Positions 25,117 to 33,953 of a stretch of DNA of 64,000 nucleotides are shown piece by piece. This DNA is from Aliarcobacter skirrowii CCUG 10374 (GTDB lineage: Bacteria; Campylobacterota; Campylobacteria; Campylobacterales; Arcobacteraceae). The stretch is taken from the NCBI RefSeq assembly GCF_003544835.1, contig NZ_CP032099.1, forward strand, positions 558,001 through 622,000, in the 5' to 3' direction. The position numbers and the translations under genes are program-made. How positions within the stretch are numbered: position 1 is the first letter of the stretch; each line of letters begins with the position of its first letter. The notes below the pieces were generated by a model. It had not been told where the DNA came from. It saw only the letters and a list, made by a program, of their open reading frames with translations, and did not search any database.

Positions 25117-27801
25117 ATGAAAAAAAGCATCACAATAATTGATACATTCGGATTTTTATTTAGAAGTTATTTTGCACTTCCACCCTTGCGATCAAACAGA
25201 GGTTTCCCAACTGGACTTTTAACAGGTTTTATGAACTTTGTTGCTGGAATTGGAAAAGATTTTAAGACAGATTATATAGTTTTTGCTCTTGATGCAAAAG
25301 GGACAACTTTTAGAAATGAGTTATTTGATAACTACAAAGCTCAAAGACCAGATGTTCCAGAAGATTTATTAACTCAACTTCCAGTTGCAATATCTTGGGT
25401 TGAGAAAATGGGATTTAAAATAGCTATTAGAACTGGATATGAAGCTGATGATATGGTTGCTTCAATTGCAAAAGATGCAAAGGAAAAAGGCTTTGAGGTA
25501 AGAATTGTATCTCATGATAAAGATTTATATCAACTAATTGATGATGAAAATAGTGTATATTTGTTTGACCCAACTAAAAAACAGATTATTAATGAAGCAA
25601 AATGTATAGAAAAATATGGAGTAACTCCAAAGCAGTTTATAGATTATCAAGCATTAGTTGGTGATACAGCTGATAATATTCCAGGAGTAAAAGGAGTTGG
25701 TGCAAAAACAGCACAAACTTTGATAGAACAATTTGGAACACTTGAAAATATCTATGAAAATATTGAAAATATTGATAAAAAAAGAACAAAAGAGCTATTA
25801 ATTGAAGGAAAAGATAATGCTTTTTTATCAAAACAACTTGTAACTTTAAAAGATGATTGTCACTTTATATCAAATATTGATGAGTTTTCATTGCCGCTTG
25901 AGAATCCAATTTTAAAAATAGCTTCAGATTTAGAGTCTTATGATATGCACAGAATCATTGAAAGAGTAAATAAAAATGGTTTAAATTATAAAACAGAAGT
26001 TCCAAAAAAAGTAGAAGATGAGAAAATTGAGTATATATTGCTTGATAATGAAAATGATTTAACTTTAGCAATAAATAAAATTCCAAGAGATGCAATAATT
26101 GCATTTGATACAGAGACAACTAATCTTGATACGGCAAAAGCAAAAATAGTTGGATTCTCATTTTGTTATGAAGATAAAAAAGCATATTATGTACCAATAT
26201 CTCATAACTACTTAGGTGTTGGAAATCAAATTTCAATTGATGCTGCTAAAAAAGCAATAGAGATTTTAAACAGATATAAACTTGTTTTTCAAAACTTCAA
26301 ATATGATTGGCAAATTGTAAAAAACAATTTTGATTTGGATTTAAAACTATATGCAGATACTATGATTTTATCGTGGCTTTTAGATACAAGTGAGAAAGTT
26401 GGAATAGATTATCAAATAAAAAAATATTTTCAAATAGATATGGTTTCTTTTTCTCAAGTTGTAAAAAAAGGTGAAGATTTTTCAAGTGTTGAGTTAGAAA
26501 AAGCAACACAATATGCAGCTGAAGATGCTTTGATGACTTTGAAACTATTTAACAAACAGCTTGAGATTTTTAAACAAAGAGGGGAAGATGAGCTTTTAAG
26601 TATAGCTTTTGAACTAGAGTTTAACTTTATTTATGTTTTAGCTTCAATGGAGCAAAAAGGTATAAAAATAGATGTAAAACTTCTAAAAGAGTATAAAGAT
26701 AGAAGTTTAATTTATCTAAATGAATTAACTCAAAATATTTATGAAGCTTGCGAAGAGAGTTTTAATATTAACTCTCCAAAACAGTTGGGTGTGATTTTGT
26801 TTGAAAAACTGGGACTTGCATCTTCAAAGAAGACAAAAACAGGTTATAGTACAGATGAGTCTGTTTTGGAGAGCTTAAAAAATGAGCATAAAGTAGTTCC
26901 TCTTTTATTAAAATATAGAGAGGCTTTTAAACTTCACTCAACATATATTGAACCACTTTTAGAGCTTGGATTAAAAGATAGTGAAAATAGAGTTTTCTCT
27001 TCATTTTTACATACAGGTACTACAACAGGAAGATTAAGCTCAAAAAATCCAAATTTACAAAATATTCCAGTTGGGACTTTTAGTGATATTCAAATTAGAA
27101 GAGCTTTTATAGCACAAGAGGGTTATAAGCTTGTTGGAGTTGATTATTCACAAATTGAGCTTAGACTTCTTGCCCATTTTTCAAAAGATGAAGCACTTGT
27201 AAATGCATTTAAACAAGATTTAGATATTCACTTACAAACTGCTATTAAGATTTTTGGTGAAGATGAAGCAAAAGATAAAAGAGCTATTGCAAAAACTATA
27301 AACTTTGGGCTTTTATATGGAATGGGAAGTAAAAAACTATCAGATACTTTAGGAATTTCTACAAAAGAGGCAAAAACATATATTGACTCATATTTTGAAG
27401 CATTTAAAAGTGTAAAAGATTATTTTAAATCTATTGAAGATGAGGCTATTGAAAAGGGTTATGTAAAAACACTTCTAAATAGAAAGCGACTTTTTGATTT
27501 TCAAGGTGCAAGTCCAATGTTAAAAGCTGCATATTTAAGAGAGGCTGTAAATACGCTATTTCAAGGTAGTGCAGCTGATTTAATAAAACTATCTATGATA
27601 AATATTCATCTGAAATATAAAGATAATCCAAATGTAAAAATGCTTTTACAAATACACGATGAGCTTATTTTTGAAGTTAAAGATGAGTATGTTGATGAGG
27701 TAAGCAAAGATATAAAAGATATTATGGAGAGTATTTTTGTATTAAATGTTCCTTTAAAAGTATCTGTTGGTGTTGCTAACTCTTGGCAAGATTTAAAATA
27801 A
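25117..27801 (+). CDS. polA: DNA polymerase I with intact proofreading domain
   Basis: An 894-residue polymerase for Okazaki-fragment maturation and repair. The N-terminal 5'-3' exonuclease spans about 1-280 (TIIDTFGFLFRSYFA, GYEADDMVA, SHDKDLYQL, PGVKGVGAKTA). The 3'-5' exonuclease keeps the catalytic DTE at 331-333, the Exo II QNFKYDW and the Exo III YAAED, so proofreading should be active. The polymerase domain has motif A GVDYSQIELRLLAHFS, motif B KRAIAKTINFGLLYG and motif C LQIHDELIFEV. It has its own start after GAAAGAAG. Nothing is missing compared with E. coli Pol I. Confidence 0.97.
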   Translation: MKKSITIIDTFGFLFRSYFALPPLRSNRGFPTGLLTGFMNFVAGIGKDFKTDYIVFALDAKGTTFRNELFDNYKAQRPDVPEDLLTQLPVAISWVEKMGFKIAIRTGYEADDMVASIAKDAKEKGFEVRIVSHDKDLYQLIDDENSVYLFDPTKKQIINEAKCIEKYGVTPKQFIDYQALVGDTADNIPGVKGVGAKTAQTLIEQFGTLENIYENIENIDKKRTKELLIEGKDNAFLSKQLVTLKDDCHFISNIDEFSLPLENPILKIASDLESYDMHRIIERVNKNGLNYKTEVPKKVEDEKIEYILLDNENDLTLAINKIPRDAIIAFDTETTNLDTAKAKIVGFSFCYEDKKAYYVPISHNYLGVGNQISIDAAKKAIEILNRYKLVFQNFKYDWQIVKNNFDLDLKLYADTMILSWLLDTSEKVGIDYQIKKYFQIDMVSFSQVVKKGEDFSSVELEKATQYAAEDALMTLKLFNKQLEIFKQRGEDELLSIAFELEFNFIYVLASMEQKGIKIDVKLLKEYKDRSLIYLNELTQNIYEACEESFNINSPKQLGVILFEKLGLASSKKTKTGYSTDESVLESLKNEHKVVPLLLKYREAFKLHSTYIEPLLELGLKDSENRVFSSFLHTGTTTGRLSSKNPNLQNIPVGTFSDIQIRRAFIAQEGYKLVGVDYSQIELRLLAHFSKDEALVNAFKQDLDIHLQTAIKIFGEDEAKDKRAIAKTINFGLLYGMGSKKLSDTLGISTKEAKTYIDSYFEAFKSVKDYFKSIEDEAIEKGYVKTLLNRKRLFDFQGASPMLKAAYLREAVNTLFQGSAADLIKLSMINIHLKYKDNPNVKMLLQIHDELIFEVKDEYVDEVSKDIKDIMESIFVLNVPLKVSVGVANSWQDLK

Positions 27802-27808
27802 TTAAAAG

Positions 27809-27840
27809 TATACTTCCGAAAATTTATTAAGGAAGATATA
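27809..27840 (+). promoter_or_regulatory. Hairpin that could mask the exchanger ribosome-binding site
   Basis: TATA-CTTCC (27809-27817) can pair with GGAAG-a-TATA (27831-27840), a 5-bp plus 4-bp stem with one bulge that covers the AAGGAAG Shine-Dalgarno of the next gene. It is short and AT-rich, so this is only a candidate translational control element. Confidence 0.25.
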
Positions 27841-27843
27841 TTT

Positions 27844-28821
27844 ATGATATTTTATCTACTAGCAATAGTATTAGGATTTGCTCTTTTAGTTTGGAGTGCA
27901 GATAGGTTTGTAGATGGTGCTGCATCAACAGCAAAGCATCTTGGAATGCCAAGTTTATTAATAGGTATTTTAATTGTTGGATTTGGAACAAGTGCTCCTG
28001 AGATGGTTGTTTCTGCAATAGCTGCTTATGAAGGAAATCCAGCACTTGCACTTGGAAATGCTATTGGATCAAATATTGTAAATATTGCATTGATTTTAGG
28101 AGTTACAGCTATTGTCTCTCCAATAATTGTTAATTCAAAAATAGTTAAAAAAGAGATTCCACTTTTACTTCTAATCGTATTGTTTACAGGGTATTTGCTT
28201 TTGGATAATAGTTTAACACTTTTTGAAGGAGTTATACTTTTAGCAGCTTTTTTTGCACTAATTTTATGGTCTGTTTATACAGCTTTAAAAAGTAGAGGCG
28301 ATAGTTTAGAAAGTGAGATGGATATAGAGTTAAAAGAGCACTCTATGAGTTTAAAACTTGGTATTGTTTGGCTTGTTTTTGGACTTATTTTATTAATAGT
28401 AAGTTCAAGAATACTTGTTTGGGGAGCTGTTGGAGTTGCTGTTGAGTTTGGGGTTAGTGATTTAATAATTGGTTTAACTATTGTAGCTTTAGGAACCTCT
28501 TTGCCTGAACTTGCAGCTTCTGTAATTGCAGCACGAAAAGGTGAACATGATATTGCTATTGGAAATGTTGTTGGATCAAATATGTTCAACCTTTTAGCAG
28601 TAATTGGAATTGCTGTTGTAATTGCACCTATGAATAATATTCCACTTGAAGTTTTAAAAAGAGATTGGCTAATTATGCTTCTTTTAACAATTGCTCTTTT
28701 TGCTATGGCTTATGGCTTTAGAGGAAGAGATGGAAGAATAAATAGAGTTGAAGGAATAATTTTAATTCTTTGTTATATCGCATACAACACATATTTAGGA
28801 ATGAGTTTGGTAAATAGTTAA
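27844..28821 (+). CDS. Calcium/sodium antiporter of the YrbG (CaCA) family
   Basis: A 325-residue inner-membrane exchanger with about ten helices in two inverted halves. Each half carries an alpha-repeat: GFGTSAPEMVVSAIAA with GNAIGSNIVNIALILG in the first, and ALGTSLPELAASVIAA with GNVVGSNMFNLLAVIG in the second. The acidic residues of both P-E motifs, which bind Ca2+ and Na+, are present. An acidic cytoplasmic loop near 150-165 separates the halves. Family members exchange Ca2+ (or K+/Na+) across the membrane; the physiological ion is not set by sequence. It follows polA by 42 bases and may have its own control element upstream. Confidence 0.9.
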   Translation: MIFYLLAIVLGFALLVWSADRFVDGAASTAKHLGMPSLLIGILIVGFGTSAPEMVVSAIAAYEGNPALALGNAIGSNIVNIALILGVTAIVSPIIVNSKIVKKEIPLLLLIVLFTGYLLLDNSLTLFEGVILLAAFFALILWSVYTALKSRGDSLESEMDIELKEHSMSLKLGIVWLVFGLILLIVSSRILVWGAVGVAVEFGVSDLIIGLTIVALGTSLPELAASVIAARKGEHDIAIGNVVGSNMFNLLAVIGIAVVIAPMNNIPLEVLKRDWLIMLLLTIALFAMAYGFRGRDGRINRVEGIILILCYIAYNTYLGMSLVNS

Positions 28822-28901
28822 ACTTTTTTGTTATTTGTCCATCTTTATCAAATCATTATTTATATAAGTATATAATGATAAAAATTTTTTAAAGGGAAGA
28901 T

Positions 28902-29411
28902 ATGACAAAAGAGATGATTATGACAAAGCTTTTTCAGTTTTCAGCTCCAACATACTATAAATGGAAAAAACATGATAAAAGAAAGATAATTTCACTTTTA
29001 GAGTACGCTTTTAGTGATGATGATTTAATTGAGTATTTAGAACATGGAAAAATATCTAAGATTGAAGATATAGGAAATTTAGATTATCTTTTGGATCTAT
29101 CTATGAAATTTTATAAATTTTTAAGACATATTACAAATTATAAAGTTGCAAAAAGAGTTTTAGAACTTTTAGAGAGTAGTTTTTTAGAGAGTAACAATAA
29201 GATACAAATAGATTTAATAGCAGAAAAAATATATAAAGAAGAGGAGTTTTACTCATCTTTAAAACTTGCTATATTAAATCTTATTCAAAAACAAGAACCT
29301 CTTGTTTTGGAGTATATCTCTAAAAATAGATTAAAAATAGAGAATGAATTTAATAAAAAAGGTTCAAAACTTATTAAAAAATCAGACTTTTTAATTCCAA
29401 GTATTGCATAA
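28902..29411 (+). CDS. Uncharacterised 169-residue helical protein
   Basis: I do not recognise this protein. It has no signal peptide or membrane segment and is predicted mostly helical, rich in Lys, Leu, Ile and Glu. The N-terminal stretch MIMTKLFQFSAPTYYKWKK (about 5-23) looks like a small helix-turn-helix, as in DNA-binding proteins where a Y-x-W recognition helix is common. The rest may be a helical bundle. A TATAAT at 28871-28876 and AAGGGAAG before the ATG support a real, separately promoted gene. Neighbours (ion exchanger, epimerase) give no clue. Function unknown. Confidence 0.75.
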   Translation: MTKEMIMTKLFQFSAPTYYKWKKHDKRKIISLLEYAFSDDDLIEYLEHGKISKIEDIGNLDYLLDLSMKFYKFLRHITNYKVAKRVLELLESSFLESNNKIQIDLIAEKIYKEEEFYSSLKLAILNLIQKQEPLVLEYISKNRLKIENEFNKKGSKLIKKSDFLIPSIA

Positions 29412-29465
29412 GTTATGGTAAATTACTGTTAAATATGAAGTTATAAAAAATTATAAGGAAAGCAT

Positions 29466-30314
29466 ATGAAAACTATTGCAATTTCTGGTGCTAGTGGATT
29501 TGTTGGACAAAGTTTAGTTGAGTTTTTTTCAAATAAAAACTACAAAGTTGTTCAAATAAAAAGAGAGGTTTTAAACAACTCTTCAAAGCTAGATGAGCTT
29601 ATAAGTTCTAGCGATATTATTATAAATTTAAGTGGTGCAAATATTATAAATAGATGGAGTGAGAGTTACAAAAAACTTTTGATTTCAAGCAGACTTGAAA
29701 CTACAAAAAAATTAACAGAATCTGTAAATAGAGTAACAAATAAACCAAAACTTTTTATATCAACTTCAGCAGTTGGAATATATGACAACAAAAAAACTTA
29801 TGATGAAAATGGCTCTTTTTCAAATGATTTTTTATCAACTCTATGTCAAAACTGGGAAAAAGAGGCACAAAAAGCAAAAAACAGTACTACAAAAGTAGCT
29901 ATTTTTAGATTTGGAATAGTTTTGGGAAAAAATGGTGGAGCATTTAAAAAGATGATTACACCTTTTAGATTAGGACTTGGTGGAATTATTGGAAGTGGAA
30001 AACAGTATTTTTCATATATTCATATAGAAGATTTAGTAAATATATATAATTTTGTTATTGAAAATGAGTTTGATGGTGTGTTTAACTGCACAGCACCAAC
30101 TCCTACAACAAACTATGAGTTTACAAAAACTTTAGGAAAACTTTTAAAAAGACCAACAATTTTTCCTATTCCAGAGTTTGTTTTAAAACTTATATTTAGT
30201 GAAGGTGCAAAAGTTTTAAGTGATGGACAAAGTGCAGTTCCAAAAAGAGTTTTGGATTTGAAATTTAATTTTAAATATAAAAATATAGAAGAGAGTTTAA
30301 AAAGTTTAGTTTAA
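29466..30314 (+). CDS. TIGR01777-type NAD(P)-dependent epimerase (YfcH-like)
   Basis: A 282-residue short-chain dehydrogenase/epimerase of the atypical SDR11 group (YfcH, TIGR01777). The N-terminal Rossmann loop is GASGFVGQSL (6-15). IINLSGANIINRWSESYKKLLISSR is the family's hallmark (split across about 54-78), followed by FISTSAVGIY with the SDR Tyr region and FRFGIVLGKNGGA. It is usually a stand-alone cytosolic protein of unknown substrate. It converges with argC, with six bases between stops and a hairpin in the argC end. The RBS AAGGAAAG precedes the ATG. Confidence 0.88.
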   Translation: MKTIAISGASGFVGQSLVEFFSNKNYKVVQIKREVLNNSSKLDELISSSDIIINLSGANIINRWSESYKKLLISSRLETTKKLTESVNRVTNKPKLFISTSAVGIYDNKKTYDENGSFSNDFLSTLCQNWEKEAQKAKNSTTKVAIFRFGIVLGKNGGAFKKMITPFRLGLGGIIGSGKQYFSYIHIEDLVNIYNFVIENEFDGVFNCTAPTPTTNYEFTKTLGKLLKRPTIFPIPEFVLKLIFSEGAKVLSDGQSAVPKRVLDLKFNFKYKNIEESLKSLV

Positions 30315-30339
30315 AAAGATTTAGAGTTTTATCTCTAAA
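30312..30339 (-). terminator. Terminator at the 3' end of argC
   Basis: On the minus strand TTTAGAG-6-CTCTAAA (30320-30339) is followed by a T-rich run (30313-30319 complement). The argC stop codon lies in the stem. Confidence 0.6.
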
Positions 30340-31271
30340 CCTTTTCTCTCTTCAAGTCCAAGCATTATATTCATACACTGAACAGCAGCTCCACTTGCAC
30401 CTTTTCCTAAGTTATCAAGTCTTGAAATAACTACTAAATCAGTTTTATTTTCATAAACAGATATCTCAATACTATTTGTGTTGTTACATCTCATTGGATT
30501 TAAAAATCCATTTTCTAAATACTCATCATTGTTCTCAATAACTTTTATAAAAATCTCATCAGCATAGTAGTTTTTGTAAACTTTGATTAACTCATCTTTA
30601 TTTAGAGGTTTTTTCATACTACTTTTTTCAATATATGACATTACAAGCATACCTTGCTTGAAGTTACCAACACTTGGAGTAAAAATTGGGGCTTTGTTTA
30701 TTTTTAAGACATATTTCATCTCTGGAAGATGTTTATGATTTAATCCTAAAGCATAAGGTCTTTGAGCACCTATATTTTCAAAAGAACCATTTTCATAATC
30801 ATTTATCATCTGTGTTCCACCACCACTATAACCAGTTATTGAGTGGCAAATTAGTTTATGATTTTTACTTAAAATTTTGTTTTTAAATAGAGGTTTCATA
30901 GCAACAATTAATCCACTAGCATGGCATCCTGGTACACAAACTCTTTTTGAAGTTTTGATTTTATCTCTTTGTTTGCTTGTAAGTTCAGGTATTCCATAAA
31001 CCCAAGAAGGATTTGTTCTGTGTGCTGTACTTGCATCTATTACTTTTACATTTTCATTTGTTATTAAACCAACAGACTCTTTTGAGGCATCATCAGGAAG
31101 GCATAAAAAAACCAAATCAGCACTATTTAAAAGTTCTGCTCTTTTTTCTTTGTTTTTTTTATCTTTTTCATCAATTGTTAAAAGCTCTAACTCATCTCGC
31201 AAAACCAACATTTCATGGATTTTTAATCCTGTTGTTCCATGTTGTCCATCTACAAATACTTTAAATTTCAT
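30321..31271 (-). CDS. argC: N-acetyl-gamma-glutamyl-phosphate reductase, short type 2
   Basis: NADPH-dependent reduction of N-acetylglutamyl phosphate to the semialdehyde in arginine synthesis. The 316-residue protein is the shorter type-2 ArgC. The Rossmann start VFVDGQHGTTGLKIHEML (4-21) replaces the G-x-S-G-Y-x-G loop of type 1. The active-site Cys is in CVPGCHASG, with GYSGGG and GLNHKHLPEM further on. The ATG follows GAGGAAGAT. It is a lone gene with its own terminator. The argA-like acetyltransferase for the first pathway step lies near 48 kb. Confidence 0.94.
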   Translation of the reverse strand: MKFKVFVDGQHGTTGLKIHEMLVLRDELELLTIDEKDKKNKEKRAELLNSADLVFLCLPDDASKESVGLITNENVKVIDASTAHRTNPSWVYGIPELTSKQRDKIKTSKRVCVPGCHASGLIVAMKPLFKNKILSKNHKLICHSITGYSGGGTQMINDYENGSFENIGAQRPYALGLNHKHLPEMKYVLKINKAPIFTPSVGNFKQGMLVMSYIEKSSMKKPLNKDELIKVYKNYYADEIFIKVIENNDEYLENGFLNPMRCNNTNSIEISVYENKTDLVVISRLDNLGKGASGAAVQCMNIMLGLEERKGLEIKL

Positions 31272-31322
31272 ATCTTCCTCAATTTTTATTATTGTAATTT
31301 GGGATTTTATCCAAAATACTCT

Positions 31323-31817
31323 TTAATTGCTCCACCAAAGTCTTAATTTAAGCCCAAAGGTAGAACTATATCCAACTTCACTAAATTTTAAATTCTGATT
31401 TTTGTCATATATAAAAGTTGTTGGAAATGCTTTTATATTAAATTCTCTTGATAAAGTTGCAAAATCATCATTTACAACTTTAAAGCTTAAGTTGTTTTTT
31501 TCTAAATACTCTTTTATCTCTTCACTGCTTCCAGATTGAGTTGCTATTGTAATAACTTGATAATCCTTTGAAATAGTTTCAATATTTTGCTCTTCAAGTG
31601 CACAAATAGGACACCAAGTTGCCCAAAAATGAATTAGTAGGGGTTTATCTTTTTCTATTTCATAATTTGTACCATCTAGTAGTTCAAAACTTCTTATTTC
31701 AAGTCTGTTTTTATTTAAATCAAGGCTTTTATAGTAACTTACAAGATTTATAACTACAATAAAAAAGATTGCATACTTGATAAAACTTATTAAATATTTT
31801 TTTATTTTTTGATTCAT
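31323..31817 (-). CDS. Membrane-anchored thioredoxin-like (TlpA/ScsD type) protein
   Basis: A 164-residue protein with one N-terminal membrane helix (about 9-27) and a periplasmic thioredoxin fold. The redox motif is WCPIC (C69 and C72), with the cis-proline in AFPTTFIYD. Such proteins reduce or exchange disulfides in the periplasm, for example in cytochrome c maturation or copper/oxidative stress defence. The partner is unknown here. It is downstream of the small membrane-protein gene (12 bases) and has AAAAGG before its ATG. The C-terminal residues GLKLRLWWSN are typical of the ScsD-like group. Confidence 0.88.
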   Translation of the reverse strand: MNQKIKKYLISFIKYAIFFIVVINLVSYYKSLDLNKNRLEIRSFELLDGTNYEIEKDKPLLIHFWATWCPICALEEQNIETISKDYQVITIATQSGSSEEIKEYLEKNNLSFKVVNDDFATLSREFNIKAFPTTFIYDKNQNLKFSEVGYSSTFGLKLRLWWSN

Positions 31818-31829
31818 TTTTTACCTTTT

Positions 31830-32372
31830 TTATGAGCAAACTATTTTTGCATTTGATATTTTTTTTAGGATTTTCAATCTTTTTTTAAGTGGCAACCAAT
31901 TTACTAATATTATAGCCATAGCTTCCCACAAACAAACCCAAGCTCCAACAGTAACACCTTCTGTAAGTATTTTTAAAATAAACTTCTCTTGAGCTGGAAT
32001 AATCAATGAAATAGCAATTAAAACAACTCCAAGTGATATAAATATTAAAGAGTTTCTAAGATTATCTCTCATTTTGTTTTTTTCCAAAAATTGAAGATAT
32101 TCAAAATACTCTTTAATACTAACTTTTAATCTATTTTGCGTCTCAACACCACTTTTTTCATCAAAATTAAAATTTATAATAAAACTATTATCAGCAATTT
32201 CAGCAACACTCTCTTCAAGATAGTTCTCTAAATCCTCTTTTAAATCTTTTTTGATAAATGTAGATTTTTTATCATAATCTTCATATAAATCCTCTATCTT
32301 TGTTGTATAGATTTTTATTATTAAATTTCCATTTTCATCTTTATCATATCTGTTTAAAATTGTGTTATTCAT
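31830..32372 (-). CDS. Uncharacterised membrane protein with two C-terminal helices
   Basis: I do not recognise this 180-residue protein. The N-terminal 115 residues are soluble, acidic and end in a Lys-rich helix. Two membrane helices follow (about 115-135 and 142-162), and a basic tail ends in Cys-Ser. I prefer the ATG at 32372. A TTG at 32387 would add MKSRY but lacks a ribosome site, while GAAAAG lies a suitable distance before the ATG. It lies between the small HTH gene and the thioredoxin gene and is probably cotranscribed with the latter. Function unknown. Confidence 0.7.
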   Translation of the reverse strand: MNNTILNRYDKDENGNLIIKIYTTKIEDLYEDYDKKSTFIKKDLKEDLENYLEESVAEIADNSFIINFNFDEKSGVETQNRLKVSIKEYFEYLQFLEKNKMRDNLRNSLIFISLGVVLIAISLIIPAQEKFILKILTEGVTVGAWVCLWEAMAIILVNWLPLKKRLKILKKISNAKIVCS

Positions 32373-32418
32373 ATATCTACTTTTCAAAATTTTTGCTATT
32401 TTACTATATTTTGATTAA

Positions 32419-32607
32419 CTATTTTTTTATTTTAAATTTCTCTTCCAAAGCTTTTAGTTCATCTGCATTTTCTTGTGCTTTTTTTACAGCCTCTTCAAAG
32501 GCGAAGCCTTTCATAACTATTTCATAAAGTTTTGGTTTTTCTCGTCGCCAGTTTCTTAAAGTTACAGGAGTTACACCAATATATCCAGCCATATCTCTTT
32601 GAGTCAT
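32419..32607 (-). CDS. Small helix-turn-helix protein (62 residues)
   Basis: A 62-residue protein whose N-terminal half is a recognisable HTH: TQRDMAGYIGVTPVTLRNWRR (split; residues 2-22) has the AxxxGV...LxxW pattern of phage and Xre/terminase-type DNA-binding helices. The second half is one charged helix that could dimerise. AAAAGG lies seven bases before the ATG. A perfect 14-bp inverted repeat begins 54 bases upstream, a natural candidate for its operator. It is divergent from the acyltransferase gene and may regulate it and/or the downstream membrane-protein and thioredoxin genes. Regulatory function is inferred. Confidence 0.75.
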   Translation of the reverse strand: MTQRDMAGYIGVTPVTLRNWRREKPKLYEIVMKGFAFEEAVKKAQENADELKALEEKFKIKK

Positions 32608-32660
32608 TTTTTAACCTTTTTGATTAAAACTTAACTTATATGTATTTATTACTCAACAGA

Positions 32661-32703
32661 TTAAATATTAACTACAAAATGTATATTTATAGTTAATATT
32701 TAA
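32661..32703. repeat. Perfect 14-bp inverted repeat, candidate operator
   Basis: The arms at 32661-32674 and 32690-32703 are exact reverse complements, with a 15-base spacer, in the 177-base divergent gap between the HTH gene and the acyltransferase gene. Arms of this length exceed chance expectation even in AT-rich DNA. Regulatory use is inferred. Confidence 0.7.
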
Positions 32704-32784
32704 CTAGTATTAAAAATAAGAAGATAAAATACTTCTCTAAAATTTAAAAAAAGAGAAAAATATTATGCTTTACAAGGTAACAAT

Positions 32785-33882
32785 ATGAATCAAAGGTTTT
32801 TAGTTCTTGATAGTTTTAGGGGAATTGCAGCAATTTGTGTTGTAATTTTTCATATGCACATAATTGGCTCGATTACAGAGCTTAATTTTTTTAGAGGAAG
32901 TAGTCTGTTTGTTGAATTCTTCTTTGTTTTAAGTGGTTTTGTTTTAGCTCATACTTATGGCTTTAAAGATGTAACTTTTAAAAGATTTATAATAAGTAGA
33001 ACTTTTAGACTGTATCCTTTACATTTGTTTATGTTTTTTATTTTTGTTTTATTGGAATTAGGTAAATTAATTGCATATAATTATGGTTTTTCTTTTAATA
33101 ATGAACCATTTTCAAATTCATATTCTTTAAAAGAAGTTTTACCTAATTTATTATTTTTGCAATCGTGGTTGCCTTTTACTATTCCAATTAGTTGGAATGG
33201 TCCAGCTTGGAGTTTAAGTGTTGAGTATTATATGTATATTATCTTTTTCTTTACACTTTTTATAAAATCAAATTTAAAATATATTGTTTGGTTTTTGTTT
33301 TCATTTATATCTTTTTATATAATTATAAATAGTTTTGGAGTTATGAGTGAAGTTATTCGTGGACTTTCATGTTTTTTTGCTGGAGCTTTAACATATCTTA
33401 TTTATCGTAAAATTAATTTAAAATTTGAAAAGATAAATACAAACTTATTTTCTGTTGTAGAGTTTTTATTAATATTTTTAGTTATCTACATAATTTCATA
33501 TGTTGAAGAATACAAAGCAATATATGCAAGTTTAATATTTTTGGTAATTGTATTTTTCTTTGCATTTGAAAAAGGAGTTTTATCAAAAATTTTAAAAGCT
33601 TCATTTTTTCAACTATTAGGAAAATTGTCTTATTCAATTTATATGACACATGCTGCAATTTTATATTGTTTAGTTTCTGTTTCCATGGTTTTAGAAAAAA
33701 TATTAAATAAGAAATTTGCACCAATGATTGAAACTGTTAGATATATTGATTTCGGAAATATTTTTATAAATAATTCTGTTGTCATTATCATACTTTTTAT
33801 AGTAATTTTTATATCTATTTTTACTTATAAATATATTGAAGTAAAAGGACAAGAGTTTGGGAAAAGGTTTTTAAATAAATAA
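32785..33882 (+). CDS. Acyltransferase-3 family (OafA/YrhL-like) membrane protein
   Basis: A 365-residue membrane acyltransferase with about ten hydrophobic helices. The family N-terminus LDSFRGIAAICVVIFHMH (residues 8-25, with the conserved R and H) and the SRTFRLYPLHL motif (about 72-82) are present, as is NGPAWSLSVEYYMYI (about 137-151). Members O-acylate surface polysaccharides, peptidoglycan or lipids using acyl-CoA. It is monocistronic and next to a small HTH gene. It is even richer in A+T than its neighbours, which may mean a variable, transferred gene. The acceptor substrate is unknown. Confidence 0.88.
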   Translation: MNQRFLVLDSFRGIAAICVVIFHMHIIGSITELNFFRGSSLFVEFFFVLSGFVLAHTYGFKDVTFKRFIISRTFRLYPLHLFMFFIFVLLELGKLIAYNYGFSFNNEPFSNSYSLKEVLPNLLFLQSWLPFTIPISWNGPAWSLSVEYYMYIIFFFTLFIKSNLKYIVWFLFSFISFYIIINSFGVMSEVIRGLSCFFAGALTYLIYRKINLKFEKINTNLFSVVEFLLIFLVIYIISYVEEYKAIYASLIFLVIVFFFAFEKGVLSKILKASFFQLLGKLSYSIYMTHAAILYCLVSVSMVLEKILNKKFAPMIETVRYIDFGNIFINNSVVIIILFIVIFISIFTYKYIEVKGQEFGKRFLNK

Positions 33883-33953
33883 CAATTGATTCAAATCACT
33901 GCTTGTTTAAAAGATATAAGATACAATAACTTTTTAGCAAAAAAGGAGTAGTT

